Source of the DNA: Bacteroidales bacterium
GTDB lineage: Bacteria; Bacteroidota; Bacteroidia; Bacteroidales; JAAUTT01
Assembly (NCBI GenBank): GCA_025361285.1
Contig: JANYAP010000183.1
Location: 1 to 36,105 of the forward strand
DNA: 36,105 nucleotides
Direction: 5' to 3'
Below the pieces are notes generated by a model. The model was given only the letters and a program-made list of their open reading frames with translations, was not told the DNA's origin and ran no database searches. The translations under genes and the position numbers were made by a program. Below, piece by piece: positions 26,958-33,391 of the stretch (positions within the stretch are counted from its first letter, which is position 1; the number at the start of each line of letters is the position of its first letter).

Positions 26958-27863
26958 TTATTGTAAAAATATATTGAAGCCCGCACCAACACCCATTTTT
27001 TGAAACGACGAATAAGGGTATTTTTTATCGTTAACCAACGAGCGTTGGTAAAATGGAGCAACAAAAAGTCCGAAATTGTGCGTTATCTTGTAGTTAAGTG
27101 ATGGCGCAAAGGCGGCACTTACATCGGTTTTACGAATTACCGACGATGACGGATTATTTGTATTTCCTTGCTTATAGCCTATTAGAAAATCGGTTACAAA
27201 ACCTCCGCTTAGCAAAAGCGAAAGCTTTTTATTAAATACCCAACTATAGCCGAATAATGCATACACATTTAGATAGTTGTAATAATAATCGGACGAAATA
27301 TTATCGGTAACAAACAACGAATCGTATGGTTCGTGGGTATTAGTCTGTATATTAGCCGAATAATAAGTTAGGAGTTCCTGTTGCTTTTCGTGATAACGAG
27401 TAAATCCAGTGCCAACCGAAAGAACAAAATTGCTGTAATTGTAATTCCAAAGTAACGCAAAGCTCTTATTAACAACTGATTGAGAGTTTGTAGCATTGGC
27501 GGTAGTAACGCTACTCTCGTTTCCGTTAATGTAAGGTGCTACACCAAAGCTTATTGAGTTTGGAGTTATGTGCGAAAGAAACGAATGCCCTGTAAGTAAC
27601 GCATTGTTAGTCAAGAAGGATTGCGACGATATTTTCGAAAAAAACCTGTTAAAACTCGATTTCTTTTTTCCAGACGAAACCGCTTTTTCAATTTCCACAA
27701 TTGTATCGGTTACCCTAAGAGTATCGGGTTTTAAATACACTGTATCGTATTCAAAAACAATTACTTCATTTAACGTATCGCGTAACGATGAGGTTTCTTG
27801 AGAAAATAATATAATAGAATATACGGCATAACTAAGTGTAACACAAAGCCTTTTAATATTCAT
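26958..27863 (-). CDS. Outer-membrane beta-barrel-like protein of the sigma operon
   Basis: A 301-residue protein with signal peptide LCVTLSYAVYSIILFSQ. A short periplasmic stretch follows with DTV repeats (EYDTVYLKPDTLRVTDTIVEIEK, about 38-60) and a basic patch (GKKKSSFNRFF). From about 95 onward, alternating strands with aromatic residues (FALLWNYNYSNFVLSVGTGFTRY, YYNYLNVYALFGYSWVF, LSLLLSGGFVTDF, FGLFVAPFYQRSL, GVGAGFNIFLQ) look like an 8-stranded-type barrel of the outer-membrane beta-barrel superfamily. It is the third gene of the sigma/anti-sigma operon, 60 nt after the anti-sigma-like gene. An envelope-stress or surface-sensing role is suggested by that order. Confidence 0.75.
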   Translation of the reverse strand: MNIKRLCVTLSYAVYSIILFSQETSSLRDTLNEVIVFEYDTVYLKPDTLRVTDTIVEIEKAVSSGKKKSSFNRFFSKISSQSFLTNNALLTGHSFLSHITPNSISFGVAPYINGNESSVTTANATNSQSVVNKSFALLWNYNYSNFVLSVGTGFTRYHEKQQELLTYYSANIQTNTHEPYDSLFVTDNISSDYYYNYLNVYALFGYSWVFNKKLSLLLSGGFVTDFLIGYKQGNTNNPSSSVIRKTDVSAAFAPSLNYKITHNFGLFVAPFYQRSLVNDKKYPYSSFQKMGVGAGFNIFLQ

Positions 27864-27923
27864 GTAAATTAAGGTTATCTAATAAACCGTCAAATATATT
27901 AAAACTAAAAACATCTCAGGAAT

Positions 27924-28589
27924 CTATTTTTTTAGTTTCTTCTTAATCACCACCGTATCCTTTAAAACAACGTTGTTTTGCTTAACAAAAATGGTTTTAC
28001 GTACTCGTTTTATTTTTTGCGGTTCGAGGTTTGTAGTTGATAATGAGTCGATTGTGTTGTTGGTTAATTCGCCTTTAACACTAGCTTGCTGTGGAATGGT
28101 ATTGACGGCTTCACTATTATTTTCGAGCTTGGTATGCAAACTTGGCTGCGATGAGCTTATTTTATTTTGAGGTGAATTGTTCTTAGTGTTTTTGTTAACT
28201 ATCTCATTATTAGCAATATTATCGGTTTTTTTATTGTTAATTGCTTTATTGTTTTCGAGCGTAACATTCTGGTTTTCAAACGTATTTGGTATGGAGATTC
28301 TAAGTTTTAAAAATTCTTCGTTTTTGTTCAATATCTCAATCTTACTTTCAAGCAATTGAATTTTAGACGATAATGTATAGTTGGCAATTCCCAGAAAGGC
28401 TGATGAGCCTGCAAAAGCAAGTAATGCGCCCAAATAAAAAACGTTGAAAGTAGCAAAGCTAAATTTCATGAAGTTAGTTTTGCTTAACTTAGCGCTAAGA
28501 GCTTCCCAATCGGCGTTATTAGTTTGAGATTCAAACCTCCCAAACTTTTCGGAGTACAAGTTTTCGATATAATTCTTTTTGTTTTCCAT
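27924..28589 (-). CDS. Single-pass membrane protein, probable anti-sigma factor
   Basis: A 221-residue protein encoded 4 nt after the ECF sigma gene. The N-terminal 40 residues are cytoplasmic and contain FESQTNNADWEALSAKL, a short W-containing helix like those at the N-terminus of Bacteroidetes anti-sigma/regulator proteins. One membrane helix lies at about 45-69 (ATFNVFYLGALLAFAGSSAFLGI). Then come a coiled coil (LSSKIQLLESKIEILNKNEEFL), a long Asn/Lys/Ser-rich spacer (about 100-190) and a basic C-terminal strand set (RVRKTIFVKQNNVVLKDTVVIKKK). There is no classical ZAS or FecR domain. The role is inferred from gene order and topology: sigma binding inside, sensing in the periplasm. Confidence 0.65.
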   Translation of the reverse strand: MENKKNYIENLYSEKFGRFESQTNNADWEALSAKLSKTNFMKFSFATFNVFYLGALLAFAGSSAFLGIANYTLSSKIQLLESKIEILNKNEEFLKLRISIPNTFENQNVTLENNKAINNKKTDNIANNEIVNKNTKNNSPQNKISSSQPSLHTKLENNSEAVNTIPQQASVKGELTNNTIDSLSTTNLEPQKIKRVRKTIFVKQNNVVLKDTVVIKKKLKK

Positions 28590-28593
28590 AAAA

Positions 28594-29217
28594 CTATTGA
28601 CTAAGTTTTTCGAGACAAAATGAGTATAATTCCTTTTGAATCAAACCTCTGGCTCTAAGTAATCGAGTTCGAGATGTAGTGATGTCGATATCTAAAAGTT
28701 GAGCTATTTCGTCGTGCTTCATGTTTTCGATACACGATAGGTTAAATACAACTCGGTAATGTTCGGGTATTCGTTGCAAAGCGCCTAATAGCTCTGATTC
28801 GGACAGGTCGGCCGATAAAACGAATTCGGCGTTATTGTGTTTTAAATCAACGTGTTTATTATCGTTACCTTCCGATTCATTGTAATGATGATTATCTGAA
28901 TAATGAAAGTTTGCTTCGTTAACATCTTCAATACTAATGTGGTTATACTTTTTATTATGCTTGCGTAGGTGCGAAATAGCTGTGTTTACAAAAATTCGCT
29001 TCATCCAACCGTCGAACGAACCTTTTTCGCTGTACTGCCTAATGTTCGAGAAAACTTTTATAAAGCCCTCTTGAACAACGTCTTTTGCAGTTTCGGCATC
29101 GCCAACATAACGCAAACAAACGCCTTTCATTTTGGGAGCATACATTTCGTATAACAACCTCTGCGCAAGTTTGTTGTACTGTCTGCATTCCTTTATTATT
29201 TCATCGAATTTATTCAC
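28594..29217 (-). CDS. ECF-type RNA polymerase sigma factor
   Basis: Directs RNA polymerase to a small regulon. Region 2 (YEMYAPKMKGVCLRYVGDAETAKDVVQEGFIKVF..FDGWMKRIFVNTAISHLRK) and region 4.2 (ALQRIPEHYRVVFNLSCIENMKHDEIAQLLDIDITTSRTRLLRAR) are complete; there is no region 3, as in ECF factors. The linker between them is long (about 50 residues) and holds seven His plus many Asn and Asp. The frame is open back to a TTG at 29250, but that codon lies inside the putative -10 of the gene's own promoter, so the GTG at 29217 (VNKFDEII) is chosen, giving about 207 residues. An anti-sigma-like gene follows after 4 nt. An identical promoter element before 26820 suggests a second target. Confidence 0.9.
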   Translation of the reverse strand: MNKFDEIIKECRQYNKLAQRLLYEMYAPKMKGVCLRYVGDAETAKDVVQEGFIKVFSNIRQYSEKGSFDGWMKRIFVNTAISHLRKHNKKYNHISIEDVNEANFHYSDNHHYNESEGNDNKHVDLKHNNAEFVLSADLSESELLGALQRIPEHYRVVFNLSCIENMKHDEIAQLLDIDITTSRTRLLRARGLIQKELYSFCLEKLSQ

Positions 29218-29236
29218 AAAACAAAATAAGATTTCG

Positions 29237-29273
29237 TTTATAAGACGCAAAGATGAGAAAACGTTCCCGAAAA
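29237..29273 (-). promoter_or_regulatory. Putative autoregulatory ECF promoter of the sigma operon
   Basis: Minus-strand reading: TTTTCGGGAACGTTTT, 8 nt, TGCGTCTTATAAA. GGAAC (29267-29263) and CGTC (29247-29244) are 15 nt apart. The predicted transcript would start near 29236, about 19 nt before the GTG at 29217. The same blocks and spacing occur at 26914-26950. Confidence 0.7.
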
Positions 29274-29451
29274 TTCATCAAAATTTATTCATCAACATTT
29301 TTTATTGCATAAATAGGTGTGCAAATGGTATTTATAAAATAATTGAAAATATTTCACTTTTCTCATCAGGGTATAATAATTTTTTTGTGTGATACTGGTG
29401 AGAACGGTTCAAAAGAACATAAAATTAATAATCATTTAAAAAATCTGTATT

Positions 29452-30585
29452 ATGAAAAATTTACGTATTTATTTCTCTGTATCATTGGTAGTTGTTGCAT
29501 TATTTTCTCAGAGTTGCCAAAAGAATGAAGTAATTGAACAAAAAGCCGACACTGGCATTTTACCTGAGCGTTTTAAGGTTGATATCCCTACTTCGTTGAG
29601 CAGCAACCAGTCGAAAATCAAGTCGGCATCGGTATCAAACGCCGATACTATTAAAGGTAACGAAATTTACAAACACCTTAACTTTTTTATTGCGGTGGGT
29701 GAGGGAGCTAGCGATATTGTCGAAAAAATTATTGGCAGCATAGCTCTTTATCAAATCAATAGGCCAATGGTTATTAGCTATCAAAGCGATGACGATAATC
29801 GGGTTAAAAACCTAGTAGTTAAGGAGAATGTTGAATACAACGGCCGCCAATGGAAATACATGCTTACCATTACCGATGCCGCATCGGAAGGCGAAACTGA
29901 TGGAGGAAAAGGAATGCAAATTCTATGGAATCCTAGTCCCATCGAAGGTATCGCAATTCTGCGTCCGTATAATATCGATAGGGTTAAAAACCTTAGCTCG
30001 CTCGATGCAATATTTCGCATTGAATATTCCGAAGTACCTACAAATGAGTACGATTCGCACATGGTAGTTGAAATAGCCAACCTTCCAATGCCCGATGCTC
30101 GTATCGACCAGTTTGCTTTGCACAGCATGAAAATGTTTGTTGGGAAAAAAGGCGATGTGGTTGATGTTTATGGAAATTCCGATCATCCTAATGCTAAGTT
30201 CTTTACCGAAAGTACTGGTTTCGACTGGGCTTTTACGGCCTCGGGCTTTATTGCCGAAAACATTGGTGTTGCCGAAGTGGGTTTACCTCCATGTACATTA
30301 GATAAAAACGATCGCAAGGTAATTCTCGAAGACTACTCTATAAAAAGTGTTCTCTCAAAGCAAATAAACGACTGGTTTTATGGTGTGTACGGTGTTCATA
30401 TCGATGCAAACGACTTATCGCAATATTTGCAAAATGCCGATGCTCCCGGATATTTTAATAATGGCGGTTTTGTTTCAGCTGGTACTTCGCCAGATGCTAA
30501 GTACAACGCTCTTTCTAACCGAATTAAGTTACTTACACCTTTTAACCCTAAATTAGTAAACGAATTGGCTATTGATTTTAAATAA
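29452..30585 (+). CDS. Lipoprotein of unknown function, divergent from the sigma operon
   Basis: A 377-residue lipoprotein: signal peptide LRIYFSVSLVVVALFSQSC with the acylated Cys at about 22, then a flexible Ser/Lys-rich stretch. A roughly 300-residue mature domain follows with no motif I can name. Visible runs include HLNFFIAVGEGASDIVEKIIGSIALYQ, VEYNGRQWKYMLTITDA, GGKGMQILWNPSPIEGIAILRPY and GFDWAFTASGFIAENIGVAEVGLPP. The mix of amphipathic helices and strands suggests a compact ligand-binding fold. It is transcribed away from the sigma gene with about 200 nt between them, and no ECF-like box was found on its side. A strong intrinsic terminator follows at 30658-30696. Confidence 0.7.
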   Translation: MKNLRIYFSVSLVVVALFSQSCQKNEVIEQKADTGILPERFKVDIPTSLSSNQSKIKSASVSNADTIKGNEIYKHLNFFIAVGEGASDIVEKIIGSIALYQINRPMVISYQSDDDNRVKNLVVKENVEYNGRQWKYMLTITDAASEGETDGGKGMQILWNPSPIEGIAILRPYNIDRVKNLSSLDAIFRIEYSEVPTNEYDSHMVVEIANLPMPDARIDQFALHSMKMFVGKKGDVVDVYGNSDHPNAKFFTESTGFDWAFTASGFIAENIGVAEVGLPPCTLDKNDRKVILEDYSIKSVLSKQINDWFYGVYGVHIDANDLSQYLQNADAPGYFNNGGFVSAGTSPDAKYNALSNRIKLLTPFNPKLVNELAIDFK

Positions 30586-30657
30586 CGATTAAAATGTAAT
30601 AGACTGTAAACCTATATTTTAATTGAGGTTTGAATGGATATTTCGTATGCATTTTAC

Positions 30658-30696
30658 CGCCAAGTTTGCAGGAATTTTTGCAAGCTTGGCGTTTTT
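30658..30696 (+). terminator. Strong intrinsic terminator after the 29452-30585 lipoprotein gene
   Basis: CGCCAAGTTTGCA (30658-30670) pairs with TGCAAGCTTGGCG (30679-30691) at 12 of 13 positions around an 8-nt loop and is followed by TTTTT. This is the clearest terminator in the window and ends the lipoprotein transcript about 73 nt past its stop. Confidence 0.85.
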
Positions 30697-30742
30697 CTTA
30701 TCTATAGGTTCTTTAATCTGCAAAATTGCGCCTTCCGAATAT

Positions 30743-30772
30743 TTTGTTGTTCCTTAAAAGCGATTACCTTTG
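30743..30772 (+). promoter_or_regulatory. Bacteroidetes housekeeping promoter, TTTG / TACCTTTG
   Basis: TTTG at 30743-30746 and TACCTTTG at 30765-30772 are 18 nt apart, matching the Bacteroidetes -33 and -7 (TAnnTTTG) boxes. It lies just past the terminator at 30696 and about 380 nt before the GatB/YqeY gene, so it drives that gene through a long leader or makes a separate short RNA. Confidence 0.6.
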
Positions 30773-30900
30773 CACAATATATTACATAAAATAACTTAAT
30801 AGAAAATCAGCGAGTTACCGTTATTTAGGCTTTGTAATTAAATAAGTTGTACGAAGGTTTGAATTACAAAACCATTCAGGAATGAAATCCATAAAAGTAT

Positions 30901-31084
30901 GCTGTCATTCCGACGCAGGTCGGTACGGCAATGCCCTCACGGGAGGTAATCCCATACAAGTAAGCTATAGCATTACTGTCGAACATTCGTTTGAGATCCC
31001 GACCTACGTCGGGATGACAGCAACACTAATGGATTGCCTTCGGCGAGCTCGTAAACTCGATTCCGACCTACGTCGGAATGACAC
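30901..31084. repeat. Cluster of three CCGACcTACGTCGG palindromes
   Basis: Copy 1 (about 30903-30924) runs inverted relative to copy 2 (30993-31020) and copy 3 (31058-31084). The core is ATTCCGACCTACGTCGGAAT or its CCCGAC/GTCGGG variant, with 6-8 bp stems. GCTGTCAT flanks copy 1 and ATGACAGC flanks copy 2, so copies 1 and 2 bound a roughly 120-bp inverted repeat. This is a REP/MITE-like intergenic element in the 572-nt gap before yqeY; any frame across it is an artefact. Confidence 0.8.
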
Positions 31085-31157
31085 TTAATCGCATGACTTA
31101 TTTAATTACAACGCCTTAGCTGATAATTCCAATATAAAATCAAAAATAATAAATGGT

Positions 31158-31607
31158 ATGAGTTTATTCGACAAAGTTAACAACGACATTAAAAATGCAA
31201 TGCTCAACAAGGAGCCAAAGGACAGACTTGAAGCTTTGCGGGCTATAAAAGCTGCGTTTCTTTTAGCCAAAACCGAAAAAGTAGGAGTGGAGCTTACCGA
31301 AGAGTTGGAGCTGAAAATTATTAATAAGCTTGTAAAACAGCGTCGCGAATCGGCCGATATATATAAAACCCAGAACCGTGCCGACTTGTACGATAGGGAA
31401 GTTGCCGAAATGGTGGTTATTGAAGCGTATTTGCCTGCACCAGTATCGATGGACGAAATTGAGGCTGTAATAAAAGCGGTTATCGAAAAAACAGGAGCTA
31501 AAGCTTTAACCGATTTGGGTAAAGTTATGGGTATTGCATCGAAGGAGTTAGCTGGCAAAGCCGATGGAAAAGTAATTTCGGAAATTGTAAAACGGTTGTT
31601 AGCCTAA
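31158..31607 (+). CDS. GatB/YqeY domain-containing protein
   Basis: A 149-residue protein equal to the C-terminal tRNA-binding domain of the amidotransferase subunit GatB, encoded alone as in YqeY. Typical sequence is seen along the whole length: LFDKVNNDIKNAMLNKEPKDRLEALRAIKAAF (start), KLVKQRRESADIYKTQNRADL, EAYLPAPVSMDEI and the ending LGKVMGIASKELAGKADGKVISEIVKRLL. It is cytoplasmic. The family is thought to bind tRNA or tRNA-like substrates, but the stand-alone role is not settled. It is preceded by a repeat-rich leader with a promoter at 30743-30772 and followed by an inverted-repeat terminator shared with aroA. Confidence 0.93.
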   Translation: MSLFDKVNNDIKNAMLNKEPKDRLEALRAIKAAFLLAKTEKVGVELTEELELKIINKLVKQRRESADIYKTQNRADLYDREVAEMVVIEAYLPAPVSMDEIEAVIKAVIEKTGAKALTDLGKVMGIASKELAGKADGKVISEIVKRLLA

Positions 31608-31655
31608 TGTTTTTCAATAGTTCGGTAGTTTTTTTTTCATTCATGCACGCAATTA

Positions 31656-31699
31656 TTAGAAATACATAGAAATATTATCTTATTTCTATGCATTTCTAA
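31656..31699. terminator. Bidirectional hairpin between yqeY and aroA
   Basis: TTAGAAATACATAGAAATA (31656-31674) and TATTTCTATGCATTTCTAA (31681-31699) are inverted repeats matching at 18 of 19 positions with a 6-nt loop. It lies between two convergent genes, and its A/T-rich arms suit termination on both strands. Confidence 0.65.
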
Positions 31700-31755
31700 A
31701 TTATTGTATATAAGCGACTTACTAATATTTTATCGAACTATGCAATTAAAAGTAT

Positions 31756-32988
31756 TCATCCAAGTTTATCCTTCACATCAAAACCTATTTTCATTAAGTC
31801 AGTCCAAAAGGTTGGGTACGATTTGGTTACAACCATAGCATCGTTAATTACCAAATTTTTATAAAGCATAGCAGTTGGGGCAAAGGCAAGCGCCATACGG
31901 TGATCCTTATATGTGTCGATATAAAGATGTTTGTTTGGTGCATCGCGTTTACCGTCACAAGTTAAAACTCCAGTTGCTGGTTCGGAAATTATAAAACCAA
32001 ACTTTGCCATTTCGGTTTGCAAAGCAGCAATGCGGTCGGTTTCCTTAATCCGAAGAGTGTCGGCGCCCGAAATACGAAATGGTATATTCTTCATACACAG
32101 CGTTACCACGAAGGTTTGTACTAAATCGGGGTTATTTATAAAGTCGAATTCGAAAAAATTGGTTTGAGAGTCGGTTTTCGTTAATCGAACTGCGTTTTCC
32201 ATAAATTGAGTACTAACTCCTAATTTTTCAAATAAAACAGCGATAGATGAATCGCCTTGAAAACTGTTCTGCGACAGTCCACGTATCGTAATATTGGCAT
32301 TGTCGGCCAATGCTGCAATTTCGTACCAATAGGATGCTCCACTCCAGTCGGCTTCCACGGTGCAATTATGTGTGCGGTAAAACTGCGGAGCTATGGTAAT
32401 TGTGTTTTCATCCCATACGGCATCTACTCCGAACGCCTTCATTAGCTGCAAAGTAAGCAGAACATAAGAAGATGAAATAAGCTTGCCAGTAATATTAATA
32501 GTTAGCCCATTTGGCAACAATGGAGCAACAAGCAGTAACGCGGTAATAAACTGACTGCTTATACTTCCATTAATATTTAACTGATGGCCAGTAAGTTGCA
32601 TGCCCGAAGTTTTTACTGGCGGAAAACCCTCATTTTCAGCATAAGTAATGTTGGCGCCAAGCTGATTTAACCCATCAACCAACTCGCTAATTGGTCGGTT
32701 TTTCATGCGCTCGCTACCTGTAATTATTTTCTGTTGTGCTGTTGCAGCGTAAAATGCAGTAAGAAAACGCATTGCAGTTCCAGCATGTCCAATATCAATG
32801 CTATTTTCGTTGCTTTGTAAGGCTTTTACCATTACTTTGCAATCGTCGCTATCCGACATATTATTGATTACAAAGTCGTTACCCGATAGTGCTCTTATTA
32901 TTAAAAGTCGGTTGTTAATGCTTTTTGAAGCTGGCAAATCAATTTCGCCAGTAATATCTTTATTATTACAATTTAATATATAATTCAT
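31756..32988 (-). CDS. aroA: 3-phosphoshikimate 1-carboxyvinyltransferase (EPSP synthase)
   Basis: Sixth step of the shikimate pathway: shikimate-3-phosphate plus PEP gives EPSP. The motifs are complete: LPASKSINNRLLIIRAL, the PEP-binding GHAGTAMRFLTAFYA (usually GNAGTAMR; here H replaces N), RMKNRPISELVDGL, SQFITALLLVAPLL, DWSGASYWYEIAAL, the S3P-binding IKETDRIAALQTEMAKFG and TYKDHRMALAFA. The frame is open 19 codons further up to 33045, but family proteins begin at the MNYILN region, so the ATG at 32988 is chosen (410 residues). The extra N-terminal stretch is AT-rich and unlike family members. It is transcribed alone; the neighbouring dihydroorotase is separated by a repeat-bearing gap. 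Confidence 0.95.
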   Translation of the reverse strand: MNYILNCNNKDITGEIDLPASKSINNRLLIIRALSGNDFVINNMSDSDDCKVMVKALQSNENSIDIGHAGTAMRFLTAFYAATAQQKIITGSERMKNRPISELVDGLNQLGANITYAENEGFPPVKTSGMQLTGHQLNINGSISSQFITALLLVAPLLPNGLTINITGKLISSSYVLLTLQLMKAFGVDAVWDENTITIAPQFYRTHNCTVEADWSGASYWYEIAALADNANITIRGLSQNSFQGDSSIAVLFEKLGVSTQFMENAVRLTKTDSQTNFFEFDFINNPDLVQTFVVTLCMKNIPFRISGADTLRIKETDRIAALQTEMAKFGFIISEPATGVLTCDGKRDAPNKHLYIDTYKDHRMALAFAPTAMLYKNLVINDAMVVTKSYPTFWTDLMKIGFDVKDKLG

Positions 32989-33253
32989 TTTGAAAAGAAT
33001 GGAAATTCGTGTTTTAAAGCGGTTTAATATTTTGAAAATAGTCAATTAATTAAAAATCAAATGTATGCAGTTAATAGTATTATTTAGTATACATATCGCT
33101 GCGTGCTACTTTCATTCTAATTTTTAATCAAAAGTAGGAATAAAACTTTAAAAATCTCTTAACGTTGTCTTTGAAGCGAAAATTTGCAGGTTTTTGCGCA
33201 TATTAATATGCGCATACGCAATGTTGAGATAATTTGAAAAGGTTAAAATAACA

Positions 33254-33334
33254 TGCCACAGATTCACAGATATTTAAAAATAAATTATTCTGCGAATCTG
33301 TGGCAATTTTCATTTTATTGCTGGACACTAATTA
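33254..33334. repeat. ATGCCACAGATT element, copy B
   Basis: TGCCACAGATTCACAGA (33254 on) faces TCTGCGAATCTGTGGCA (ending 33305) with one mismatch in 17, followed by the same tail as copy A (TGGCAATTTTCATTTTAT..TGGAC..TAATTA). It lies in the 346-nt gap between aroA and pyrC, which otherwise shows no gene or RNA. Confidence 0.8.
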
Positions 33335-33391
33335 CATTTTGTATCTCAAATAGATCTGTGTACCAGTGCTATAGTGTTTATTATCATAATA

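Noticed and set aside
29341-29451. An ECF-like box for the divergent lipoprotein gene at 29452
   Set aside because: No GGAAC/CGTC pair occurs on the plus strand here; only AT-rich sequence and a lone TTTG without a matching -7 box.
30882-31088. A 68-codon open frame before the GatB/YqeY gene
   Set aside because: It runs through the CCGAC/GTCGG palindrome cluster; its protein (ending LDSDLRRNDT) is a translation of the repeat, not a gene.
32989-33045. N-terminal extension of aroA to the ATG at 33045
   Set aside because: The added 19 residues are AT-rich and unlike EPSP synthases, which begin near the internal Met at 32988.
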